Shown: piece by piece, positions 35,409 to 43,522 of the stretch | Layout: each line of letters starts with the position of its first letter | How positions within the stretch are numbered: position 1 is the first letter of the stretch | The notes under the pieces: model-generated | Database searches by the model: none | The model's input: the letters and a program-made list of their open reading frames with translations, nothing else | What the model was told of the DNA's origin: nothing | Translations under genes and position numbers: made by a program | Source of the DNA: Pseudotamlana haliotis | Lineage (GTDB): Bacteria > Bacteroidota > Bacteroidia > Flavobacteriales > Flavobacteriaceae | Length of the DNA: 64,000 bases | Assembly (NCBI RefSeq): GCF_008806375.1 | Contig: NZ_WAAT01000042.1 | Span: forward strand, 1-64,000 | Reading direction: 5' to 3'

Positions 35409-36647
35409 TCAATACATTATGTTTGTATTTTTTATTTTAGGTATTTTTTTTAATTTTTCCCTACTAATATTCAACTTGGATTCAATTATATCTGAAGTCT
35501 TTTTTACTGAATTAAACGGATAATGTCTATTTTTAGAATCGAGATTACTGTAATACTTTCTGTACTGCTCAGCATTTTCAGTTTTAAACAAAGTAAAATC
35601 GCTAATAAATTTTTTAAAATCTTTTATTCTATCAAGCTCTCCTTCGTAAAAATCAAAAACAAAAAAAAGATATAAAATATGAAACTGACTGACAGCTTGT
35701 GAGAAGTCATTGCTTCTTATGTTTAATTTAGAAAACTTATTATTCTGCAATAAATTGAAAAGAATATTAATTTCCGCATCACAAAAACCTTTTGTATCTA
35801 AATTTGTAACAAGTAAAGTATGTTTCTTCTTTAAATCCTCTAATTCTTTTTTAAGTTCTTCATTTTTATGACGCTCTTCAATAGAATTTTCAGTTTTAAC
35901 ACCAAAATATGTATAGTTAAGGTATTCAAGAGGTAATTGACTAAGGTTTTGTTTTACATCAAACTTCAACCCTCCTAAACAATGATTATAATCACCAACA
36001 GGAAGAGTTTCTAACAGATGTATTATAGTTTCTTTAGAGTCTAAGAAAAATTCTTGCTTTTCAAAATTATCTATAAAGCCCTGGACTTGAAAATGATTCT
36101 TATTAATGGATTCAAAAAGCGAATGCTCATACTCTTTTTGTTTTAATTTTTTAAAGTTATCCGACAAATCTAAACTTAACCTGTTATACTGCAAAAAAGT
36201 GTTTTCAATATGACTCAATTCGTTTGTTAACTCACTTTTCATTAAGGATTCAACACTATTGTAAAACTGTACAAAGAATGATATATAAACACCACTGTTT
36301 ATTTTTTTAAATTGTAGATACTTTTCAAAATAATTACCAAAATCCTCAGCACTTATATCTAAAGGCATACCTCCATCATAATAATGATTGTAATTGTCAG
36401 AAAAATATTCAATAATTAATCTTTGTTCATCCTTATCTAAAAACTCATCAAAGGACTGAAAATCATCATTGTAATTTATTTTCGAAGTCAATATTTCAGG
36501 AATTTCCTCAATATTTTCATCTAAAAAATCTTTATAATCTTCAATTATGTTTTTTTCTTGATAAAAAAAATCAATTATATCATTTAACAATTCGTAATCA
36601 CAAAATGTAAACACAATAAAATCTAAAAGCCTTTCTTCCCTTGTCAT
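35409..36647 (-). CDS. unrecognised 412-aa protein, fourth gene of the type I R-M operon
   Basis: A 412-residue, acidic, almost entirely helical cytoplasmic protein I cannot assign. Features: acidic N-terminus (DYKDFLDENIEEIPEIL), a coiled-coil stretch near residues 265-295 (EERHKNEELKKELEDLKKKHTLLV), a helical block with 'FNLLQNNKFSKLNIRSNDFSQAVSQFHILYLFFVFDFYEG', and a basic C-terminus. It starts 12 bp after the hsdR stop on the same strand, so it is most likely co-transcribed with hsdMSR. No nuclease, methylase or ATPase motif is seen. It could be an accessory defence or control protein; this is inference from context. Confidence 0.75.
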   Translation of the reverse strand: MTREERLLDFIVFTFCDYELLNDIIDFFYQEKNIIEDYKDFLDENIEEIPEILTSKINYNDDFQSFDEFLDKDEQRLIIEYFSDNYNHYYDGGMPLDISAEDFGNYFEKYLQFKKINSGVYISFFVQFYNSVESLMKSELTNELSHIENTFLQYNRLSLDLSDNFKKLKQKEYEHSLFESINKNHFQVQGFIDNFEKQEFFLDSKETIIHLLETLPVGDYNHCLGGLKFDVKQNLSQLPLEYLNYTYFGVKTENSIEERHKNEELKKELEDLKKKHTLLVTNLDTKGFCDAEINILFNLLQNNKFSKLNIRSNDFSQAVSQFHILYLFFVFDFYEGELDRIKDFKKFISDFTLFKTENAEQYRKYYSNLDSKNRHYPFNSVKKTSDIIESKLNISREKLKKIPKIKNTNIMY

Positions 36648-36659
36648 ACTCTAAAACAT

Positions 36660-39600
36660 TTAAACAACCGCTCTATTTCCATAATCCCTATACTGAGATT
36701 CGAAAAAATTATACAATACTTCTGTTTTAACAGCAATGTCGCCATCTTCGTAAGTTGGATAAGGAAGCTTACTATACAAGTAATCGTTAATGGCTTTTCT
36801 TACCGCAGATTTGGTTTGGCTTTTCTCTGTCCAATCCACCACCTTAAACTCATTATCTTGTAGCTTTTTAAGCAAATTTTTAGCAGCTTCTTTAACCTCA
36901 GCTTTCTCCTTATCGCTTATCTTTTTACCTTTATTTAGCATATCGAACACCGCCAACTCTTCTTCGCTTAACATTTCCTTACCTGATCGTTTTTCCTCTT
37001 CGGTAAGCTCTCCAAATAAGTTAAGCAATTCGTCAAACACTTCTTTAATAGACTTATATTCTTTACCTAAGTTATAGTCTTCTATAATTTCCTCGTAACG
37101 CTCGAAATAATCTACACGTAACGGGTTGTTTTTAATTAAAGCATCCAATTTTTTCTTTACACGCTCCTGTAAGGATTTAACAGCAATGTTTTGATTAGAT
37201 TTTAACTGCTCGAACTCGGCTTTTATTTTATCGAAATCTAACTGACTTATATCTACCTGCTTCCCGTAATCTTCTACTTTGTTAAGTTCTGTATTATAAG
37301 TTTCTATAGACTCGTTAACCACATCTTGCACTTGCTTTACTAAGTAAGTAACATCGGCTTCATCTACTTTATCGGCAATTAAATTATATAAGCCATTTAT
37401 AGCATCGCGTTCTGCTTTGTAATTATAAATGGCTTGGTTAGGCATTAAGGCTTTATATTTTTTAAAAACCTCTCTTGCCAATACATTAAATTTATTTCTG
37501 GTGTCTTGATTTTTACAAACAGCATTATAACCTTCCTGTAAATACTTAATACGGTAGATGGTATCTTCAGCTTTAGCTATTAGGTCTAAATCAAAATCGC
37601 AATCGTGTTTTAAAAAAGATATTGAAGCATCTATGGTTTCTTTTAACTCTTCCTCTAATTCCTCTATAGGCTTTACAGGTGGCTCATCAACAGTTTCTTC
37701 GCCTGCCGAACCTTTACTACCTCCACCATAAATAGCCAACGCATTAAGTAACGCTTTGTATGTCTCTATATAATCTACTATTAAGCCGTTGTTTTTACCT
37801 GTATGCACACGGTTTGCCCTTGCAATGGCTTGCATTAAGGTATGTGATTTTAATGGTTTATCTATATACAAGGTAGAGAGGCTTTTTACATCAAACCCTG
37901 TAATCCACATAGCACAAACAATGGCAATTCTAAACGGATTAGCTTCATCTTTAAACTCGCTTTCTAAATCGCGGGTATTCATTTTTTCGCGATGCGGTTG
38001 TATATCTAAATCCCAATCTCTAAACTTTTTAATCTCGTTTTGCTCGGAACTTATGATAACAGAAACTTCGGTTTCCTTTACCCATTTTAAATTTCGATAG
38101 GCTATTATTTGTTCCTGCTCATCGGTTATTTTAGTAACCTCTTTTTCTAATGTTTCAATGTACTTTTGCCATTCTGCAGTAATAAAATTGTACATTTTTA
38201 CAGCCGTAACTTTATCTAAAGCCACAAACAATGCTTTTCCTTTATAGCCTCTTGTATTAAAATGCTGCACCACATCTTTAGCTATAGCTTTTAAACGCTT
38301 ATTAGCTGTTAAAATAGGATACTCTCTTGCAAATAATTTTTTTAGTTTTTCTTCTTCATTATCATCTAAATCGAAGGCGTCTATTTTACTTTTTATTTGC
38401 TCGTCTATTTTTGGATTTTCAAGCTTTAATTTCTCCCCTCTGTTTTCATAATACAACGGAACGGTTGCGCCATCTTCTATAGAGCGTTTAAAATCGTATT
38501 TAGACACATAGTCTCCAAAAATACGCTTGGTTAACTCGTCGTCTTTAAAAAGAGGTGTTCCTGTAAAGCCCATAAAAGAAGCGTTAGGCAAAGCTTTACG
38601 CATATTCATTGCAAAAGTACCGCCTTGTGTACGGTGGGCTTCGTCTGAAATAACAATAATATCGTCGCGCTGACTTAATTCTTCTTCAAAATTAAATTTA
38701 TGAATGAGTGAGAATATGTATTTATTATCGGTTTGCAGTAATTCTTTTAAATGCGTTGCCGAAGTGGCTTTGGCTTTTTTGTTTTTTGCAGCACCAACCC
38801 CTTCATAGGTACCGTAAATTTGGTCGTCTAACTCGGTTCTATCGGTTAATAAAACAAAGGTGTAATTACTACTTAATTGTCTTGCTATTTTTTGAGTAAG
38901 GAAAACCATTGAATACGATTTACCCGAACCTTGTGTATGCCAAAACACCCCTAAGCGTTGCGATTCTTCTTTAGAAATTTCGCCTTTACTATAGTTTTCT
39001 TTTAACGTTTTAAGATGTTTAACCGCTTTATTTACCCCTAAAAACTGATGGTTTCTCGCTACAAGCTTAGCTACTTTTTCTAATGAATCATCATACAATA
39101 TAAAGTTTTCAAAAATATCTAACAGGTTCTTTTTATCGCAGGTGCCTTTAATAACCGTTTCTAAACTAATAATACCTTCTTCTTCCTCTTTAATACGTTT
39201 CCACTCGTGGTAATGTTCAAATTTTGAAGTAAACGAACCTACTTTGCTTTCTATACCATTACTTAAAATAATAAAAGCGTTGGTATGCCACATTTTAGGT
39301 ATAACATCTTTATAATCGGTTAGGTTTTTCTCGTAAGCCGATTTTATAGAAATATGATGCGCCTTTAACTCTATAAACACCAATGGCAAACCGTTTACAA
39401 AACCAACAACATCGGGTCTTCTTTTCATTCCCGATACGCCTTTTACCCACAATTGCTGAACGGCTAAAAAATGATTGTCTTGAGGATTTTTAAAATTAAA
39501 AACCTGTATTTTCTTTTCTTTAATTAACTCACCTTTTTCGTTTTTGTAAGTTACAGAAATGCCTTTTTTAAGCAGTTGGTATTTTTCTTGGTTAATATCT

Positions 39601-39863
39601 GCTAAGGTTTTAGAAGCTTCTGCTTTTGCTATTTGCTCGTAAGCTTGGGTGTATGCCACCTCAGGCAAATTAGGATTGAGTTTTTTTATAGCGGCAATAA
39701 AATGATGCTTTAAAACCACCTGCTCTTGGCTGTCTCTACCAATAGTACCCAAAGCCCCAAAACTTTCGTTATGAAACACATTGGCAGTTTCCCAACCCAA
39801 ACCTTTTAACAGGCTTATGGTGGTTTTTTCTATTAAGTTGTCTTCTGAATAATCATTGCTCAT
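36660..39863 (-). CDS. hsdR: type I restriction enzyme endonuclease/translocase subunit HsdR
   Basis: A 1067-residue subunit that translocates DNA with ATP and cuts it away from the recognition site. N-terminal PD-(D/E)xK nuclease: RRPDVVGFVNGLPLVFIELKA (Asp151, Glu165, Lys167). Superfamily 2 motor: Walker A TQGSGKS (310-316), DEAH (407-410), GFTGTP, and QAIARANRVH (motif VI). The C-terminal 300 residues are the helical part binding the methylase core. Full length, no disruption. It overlaps hsdS by 4 bp (ATGA). It carries the restriction half of the island's defence. Confidence 0.97.
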   Translation of the reverse strand: MSNDYSEDNLIEKTTISLLKGLGWETANVFHNESFGALGTIGRDSQEQVVLKHHFIAAIKKLNPNLPEVAYTQAYEQIAKAEASKTLADINQEKYQLLKKGISVTYKNEKGELIKEKKIQVFNFKNPQDNHFLAVQQLWVKGVSGMKRRPDVVGFVNGLPLVFIELKAHHISIKSAYEKNLTDYKDVIPKMWHTNAFIILSNGIESKVGSFTSKFEHYHEWKRIKEEEEGIISLETVIKGTCDKKNLLDIFENFILYDDSLEKVAKLVARNHQFLGVNKAVKHLKTLKENYSKGEISKEESQRLGVFWHTQGSGKSYSMVFLTQKIARQLSSNYTFVLLTDRTELDDQIYGTYEGVGAAKNKKAKATSATHLKELLQTDNKYIFSLIHKFNFEEELSQRDDIIVISDEAHRTQGGTFAMNMRKALPNASFMGFTGTPLFKDDELTKRIFGDYVSKYDFKRSIEDGATVPLYYENRGEKLKLENPKIDEQIKSKIDAFDLDDNEEEKLKKLFAREYPILTANKRLKAIAKDVVQHFNTRGYKGKALFVALDKVTAVKMYNFITAEWQKYIETLEKEVTKITDEQEQIIAYRNLKWVKETEVSVIISSEQNEIKKFRDWDLDIQPHREKMNTRDLESEFKDEANPFRIAIVCAMWITGFDVKSLSTLYIDKPLKSHTLMQAIARANRVHTGKNNGLIVDYIETYKALLNALAIYGGGSKGSAGEETVDEPPVKPIEELEEELKETIDASISFLKHDCDFDLDLIAKAEDTIYRIKYLQEGYNAVCKNQDTRNKFNVLAREVFKKYKALMPNQAIYNYKAERDAINGLYNLIADKVDEADVTYLVKQVQDVVNESIETYNTELNKVEDYGKQVDISQLDFDKIKAEFEQLKSNQNIAVKSLQERVKKKLDALIKNNPLRVDYFERYEEIIEDYNLGKEYKSIKEVFDELLNLFGELTEEEKRSGKEMLSEEELAVFDMLNKGKKISDKEKAEVKEAAKNLLKKLQDNEFKVVDWTEKSQTKSAVRKAINDYLYSKLPYPTYEDGDIAVKTEVLYNFFESQYRDYGNRAVV

Positions 39864-41086
39864 ACTTCTAAAGTTCTATTCATTAAACGTGGTAAGAGTA
39901 GGTCTCTTGCTTCCTTTAAATAACTATTCTTTTTTGACAGTATATTTTGTTCTGAAAATATAGGCTTTACTAATTTCTGAAAATCAATTAACAAATCATC
40001 GGTCGGTAAATTAATTTCTATTTTTCTAATTGAACTAATAGTAAATGCCTTCTGACTAGAACCAATAGATATAGACTTAATTATATTTTTAAACTCTAAA
40101 CTCTTAAAATAACTAATTAAATAAATAGAAAATTCTTCTGAAATATTAGTTATCCAAATTAAATTACCGTCTTTAAAATAAAACTCCTTATCAAATTTAT
40201 TAACCCGATAGACATTCCCTATTGTTCCAACACTAGTAATTAAAATATCACCCTCAACAGGTGCTCCAAATTTATTTTTAAGAGTATTAAATTTCTCTTC
40301 ACTTATATAAAATGGTTCTCGGACATCTTTAAATTCTGTCTTTAGAGTAATTTCCTTGCCTCTATAAAATAAAACACCTTTATCTACATAATCTGAGCTG
40401 TAAATTCTTTTACTAGATTTAACTTCAGAAATTTCATTTAACAATTTCTCTTCCCACCCTTCAGGCAAACCTGTTTCTTCGTTGATGGGTGTATTTTCGT
40501 GGTTTGGGAATTTAAAATCTACAAACCATTCTTTATAGAGGCGTTGCGCTGTTTCTTCTAACAATTGAATACGCTTTAGGTTGTTTTCAATTAAATCATC
40601 ATACGCACTTAAAATGGAGGCTATTTTTTTTTGGGTTGGTAGTGGTGGGAGTGGAAATTCATAATTTCTAATAGCTTTAAGACCTAAATTCTTTATAGTA
40701 GAACCTGTAGCAAATGCTTCAGCATAACTTTGAAATTTTTCACTTTCTAAAATATACCGAATATAAAGTTTACTAACATCTTGATTTATATTTAAATAAC
40801 AAGCACTTTTTCCTAAAGCAATTTTTTCGTCATTATAAATACCTACATTTCCTAAAGTTCCATTTATAGATACAAAAACCGTCCTATCGTTTAGTTCTTT
40901 CTTTATTTTTTGATATTCTTCTTCTCCAATTTTTTTTGTTTCAGCCTTTATTTCAACTTTACCCTGTTTGAGATTGTTGCCATTTATAAAGTAATACTCC
41001 CCATTTTCATCATATTTTGGTGTTCCGTGTAGTCCATCCCCAATTTTAGATGTTACATTTAGTAAATTTGTGTTCTCCCAACTCAT
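39860..41086 (-). CDS. hsdS: type I R-M specificity subunit HsdS
   Basis: A 408-residue DNA-recognition subunit with two target-recognition domains (about residues 1-150 and 200-360), each followed by a conserved helical dimer segment: PPLPTQKKIASILSAYDDLIENNLKRIQLLEETAQRLYKEW (about 147-190) and a shorter one at the end (PIFSEQNILSKKNSYLKEARDLLLPRLM). The two TRDs read different halves of a bipartite site that cannot be predicted. No inverted repeat or second hsdS copy, so no sign of a shuffling locus. Overlaps hsdM and hsdR by 4 bp each. Confidence 0.96.
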   Translation of the reverse strand: MSWENTNLLNVTSKIGDGLHGTPKYDENGEYYFINGNNLKQGKVEIKAETKKIGEEEYQKIKKELNDRTVFVSINGTLGNVGIYNDEKIALGKSACYLNINQDVSKLYIRYILESEKFQSYAEAFATGSTIKNLGLKAIRNYEFPLPPLPTQKKIASILSAYDDLIENNLKRIQLLEETAQRLYKEWFVDFKFPNHENTPINEETGLPEGWEEKLLNEISEVKSSKRIYSSDYVDKGVLFYRGKEITLKTEFKDVREPFYISEEKFNTLKNKFGAPVEGDILITSVGTIGNVYRVNKFDKEFYFKDGNLIWITNISEEFSIYLISYFKSLEFKNIIKSISIGSSQKAFTISSIRKIEINLPTDDLLIDFQKLVKPIFSEQNILSKKNSYLKEARDLLLPRLMNRTLEV

Positions 41087-42972
41087 ATCCCCAAGTCCGT
41101 TAAATCAGTTTGTATTTGTTCAGCTAAATCAACAGCTTCCTCATTTAACAAGTGTAGTTCTTGTTTAATTTCTGCCATACGCTCATCAAAATCAAAACCT
41201 TCCTCTTCCTCTATGGGTGCAACACCTACATAACGCCCTGCGGTAAGGCTGTAATCGTTGGTTTTAATTTCGTCTCGGTTAACTATTTTACACAAACCTG
41301 CTACATTGGTATAAATACCTTCAGGGAAACGCTTTTCTAACCAATGCGCTTCTTTAGTAAAATAAGTATGTTGGTCTATTTGTTTGTTAATAGCTTCTAA
41401 AAATGTTTCAAGGCTACTAATGTGGTCTTGGGTCTGTTTTTTAAGAGTCTTATCTTTTTTAACCGCCTCTGTTTTTAATTCGGCTTTAAGCGTTTCTATT
41501 TGCTTTTTGGTAGCGGTGTTTAGTTTGCGTTTGTCTTCTTTTATGTTTTCCGCTTTAAGCGTATCTGTTACAGTAGCTAACAACTTTTCTGCATAGGTGT
41601 TTTTAAGCAGAATATTAGCTTCTTTTAGGTGCTGTGTAGCGTTTTCTTTGTACTGCGCAAGTGTTTGTGCAAACAGGGTATTATCGCCCCTGTAAAGCGC
41701 TACAATAGCGTGTATGTTTTGTAAATGTTCATCGGTAAAATCGTGTAAGTTAGAGGACACTTTACGATACACATCCCTGAGGTCTAACATTAGGGTTTTG
41801 TCTGCTCTATCGGCATCTAATTCCTTAGCACGGTCAAAAAACCAAATAGAACACGGTAAAGAACGGGTGTAGAAAAACTTAGTACCTATAGACACCATAA
41901 CATCTACAGCTCCTGTTTCTACCAATTGTTGGCGTATGGTTTTTTCGGAATGCCCTGCATCACTTGCAGAACTTGCCATAACAAAACCTGCTCTTCCGTT
42001 TTGGTTTAAGTATTTATAAAAATATTGAATCCACAGGTAATTGGCGTTGTCGTTTTTAGGTAAACCAAACGGTAAACGCGGGTCGTTTTTAACGCTTTCT
42101 TTTTTCTTATCTACCCCATCTACATTAAACGGTGGATTAGCCATTACAAAATCGCAATCGCCCACTAAATTATGATGGTCTTGATAAAAACTGTTTCCCT
42201 GCATAATGTTGGCATCCAAACCGTGAACAGCCATATTCATTTTAGCCAACTTGGTGTTGGTATCTGCTTTTTCTTGACCGTAGAAGGTTACTTTTTTAGA
42301 GGCTTCTGTTTGTAGCTTTTCCTCAATAAAATGGGCGGTTTGCACAAACATACCTGCACTACCACAGGCAGGGTCGAACACCGTACCGTGGTTAGGCTCT
42401 ATAATTTTTACAATGGTATTTACAAGACTTGGCGGTGTAAAAAACTCGCCACCTTCTTGTGCGCCACTCATTGCAAATTTGTTTAAGAAGTATTCGTAAA
42501 TACGCCCAAAAACATCGCCTGTAACATTATCTAACAAGGGGTCGTTAAAAATACGTATCAAACGAAACAGTAAATCGCTTTCAAAAAGCATATACTCTTT
42601 AGGCAATACATCTTGCAGCACGTCGTATTCTTCCTCAATACTTTTCATTGCCTCGTTTAGGTATTCGCCAATGTCTACACTTTCAGGAAGCTCGTTAATG
42701 GTTTTCCATTGGGCGTTATCGGGTAAATATATAGCGTTGGCAGAAAGAAAATCTGTTTTATTTACAGGTCTTTTTCCTCGTTGTGGATGCGAAGGTAAAG
42801 TAGCTTCTATTTCTACTTTAGCAGTTACAAAACGATTGTATGCGTGTCTTAAAAATATTAAACCCAACACAGGAAAACTGTATTCGGTTGCTGTAAGTTT
42901 ACTATTTGCTCTTAGGTCGTCGGCAGCTTTCCAGAGTCTATCTTCAAGCTGCTTTAATTGGTCTCTTGTCAT
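41083..42972 (-). CDS. hsdM: type I R-M N6-adenine methyltransferase subunit HsdM
   Basis: A 629-residue modification subunit. SAM motif I FDPACGSAGMF (199-209) and catalytic motif IV NPPF (279-282) identify a gamma-type N6-adenine methylase; the HsdM N-terminal helical domain precedes (LKQLEDRLWKAADDLRANSKL). The central insertion (about 470-560) is coiled-coil-like and Lys/Glu-rich. First gene of hsdM-hsdS-hsdR-412aa; its start lies 370 bp from the tRNA-Leu gene, so it is the cargo closest to the right end of the element. Confidence 0.97.
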   Translation of the reverse strand: MTRDQLKQLEDRLWKAADDLRANSKLTATEYSFPVLGLIFLRHAYNRFVTAKVEIEATLPSHPQRGKRPVNKTDFLSANAIYLPDNAQWKTINELPESVDIGEYLNEAMKSIEEEYDVLQDVLPKEYMLFESDLLFRLIRIFNDPLLDNVTGDVFGRIYEYFLNKFAMSGAQEGGEFFTPPSLVNTIVKIIEPNHGTVFDPACGSAGMFVQTAHFIEEKLQTEASKKVTFYGQEKADTNTKLAKMNMAVHGLDANIMQGNSFYQDHHNLVGDCDFVMANPPFNVDGVDKKKESVKNDPRLPFGLPKNDNANYLWIQYFYKYLNQNGRAGFVMASSASDAGHSEKTIRQQLVETGAVDVMVSIGTKFFYTRSLPCSIWFFDRAKELDADRADKTLMLDLRDVYRKVSSNLHDFTDEHLQNIHAIVALYRGDNTLFAQTLAQYKENATQHLKEANILLKNTYAEKLLATVTDTLKAENIKEDKRKLNTATKKQIETLKAELKTEAVKKDKTLKKQTQDHISSLETFLEAINKQIDQHTYFTKEAHWLEKRFPEGIYTNVAGLCKIVNRDEIKTNDYSLTAGRYVGVAPIEEEEGFDFDERMAEIKQELHLLNEEAVDLAEQIQTDLTDLGI

Positions 42973-43262
42973 GAAATTTAATCAGGAATTTACATTCTAG
43001 CAAAATACGAAAGTTTTACGACCTGAAATAAATTTAATGCGTGCATTCAAGGAGACAACCACCTATGGTGTTTTGTTTAAAACAAATGGCTTTTTTGGGG
43101 CTACCCCCCGTATTTTTATTTTTGATTTCTTTTTTTCAGGAAAGGCTCATTTTTTTATAAACCGTTTTAGTTTTTTCAATTAAACTGTTTCTATTTGGTT
43201 TTATAACGTGTAAATATTAAGATAGTTTAAATAAGCTTCGAATACATTAAGCAAGTAAAACA
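42973..43262. other. right-end non-coding region of the island
   Basis: About 290 bp between hsdM and the right-end repeats. No gene is supported. A short hairpin GGGGCTACCCCCC lies at about 43098-43110 and T-runs follow. Probable hsdM promoter region (minus strand GTATTTTG near 42998, one base from a -7 box). Confidence 0.5.
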
Positions 43263-43284
43263 GGGGGAGAATTGGGGGAATTTG
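43263..43284. repeat. candidate arm-binding repeats, right end
   Basis: Two 11-bp units GGGGGAGAATT and GGGGGAATTTG on the same strand and with the same G5-A2 core as the left-end array (23594-23628), 27 bp inside the right att repeat. Likely integrase arm sites. Confidence 0.45.
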
Positions 43285-43296
43285 AAAATAAAAAAA

Positions 43297-43321
43297 GCCT
43301 CAATACTCACAGTATCAAGGC
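43297..43321 (-). terminator. tRNA-Leu terminator (element-borne copy)
   Basis: On the minus strand GCCTTGATACT GTG AGTATTGAGGC (11-bp stem with two G-U pairs) followed by a T-run, 19 nt after the tRNA 3' end. A near copy lies at the left border (23411-23436), so the element restores both tRNA end and terminator. Confidence 0.8.
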
Positions 43322-43351
43322 TTTATATTCCTAAAGTTGTGCGGGCGGGGA
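43311..43351. repeat. right attachment site (att) direct repeat
   Basis: 41 bp matching 23425-23465 with two mismatches (26 bp identical, 43326-43351). It covers the last 12 nt of the tRNA-Leu gene, its 3' flank and half of the terminator hairpin. Confidence 0.88.
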
Positions 43352-43421
43352 GACTCGAACTCCCACACCTCGCGGCACTAGATCCTAAGTCTAGCGTGTC
43401 TACCAATTCCACCACGCCCGC
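43340..43421 (-). tRNA. tRNA-Leu(UAG), integration site
   Basis: 82 nt without encoded CCA. Acceptor GCGGGCG (43415-43421) pairs with 43341-43347, discriminator A at 43340; anticodon stem CTAGA/TCTAG with loop CTTAGGA, anticodon TAG; a long variable arm and T-arm GGGAGTTCGAGTCTCCC as in class II tRNAs. Its 3' end forms the right border of the element and is rebuilt by element sequence. Confidence 0.95.
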
Positions 43422-43490
43422 TAAAGGACTGCAAATATAAACAAGATTTTTAAATTGCAAACTTAATAGCGCTAAAAAAATTCTTTTTTA

Positions 43491-43498
43491 TACTTTTG
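43491..43498 (+). promoter_or_regulatory. -7 box before the M20 dipeptidase
   Basis: TACTTTTG, a perfect TAnnTTTG. It covers the first in-frame ATG (43496), which shows that translation should start at the second one (43523). Confidence 0.45.
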
Positions 43499-43522
43499 AA
43501 TACATCCGAAAAGAAAAATAGC

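Larger units (their letters stand above)
23425..43351. mobile_element. integrative element inserted at tRNA-Leu(UAG), about 19.9 kb
   Basis: The element lies between two copies of a direct repeat: a 26-bp perfect core (23440-23465 and 43326-43351), 41 bp with two mismatches if extended (23425-23465, 43311-43351). The right copy overlaps the last 12 nt of tRNA-Leu and its terminator. A full tyrosine integrase lies 200 bp inside the left end, and G-rich short repeats lie inside both ends. Cargo: FGase module, subtilase, DUF4403 lipoprotein, M23 lipoprotein, decayed genes, HTH/polymerase-like module and a type I R-M operon. No conjugation or relaxase gene was recognised, so it would be a genomic island or a mobilizable/satellite element rather than an ICE. 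Confidence 0.9.

Noticed and set aside
36790-43000. Plus-strand open frames opposite hsdR and hsdM (e.g. 36790-37077, 37789-38100, 42671-43000).
   Set aside because: Antisense to well-supported genes; composition is that of complementary strands.
23666-43351. Integrative conjugative element.
   Set aside because: No relaxase, coupling protein or Tra gene recognised; the HTH/polymerase-like module is the only replication-type unit.
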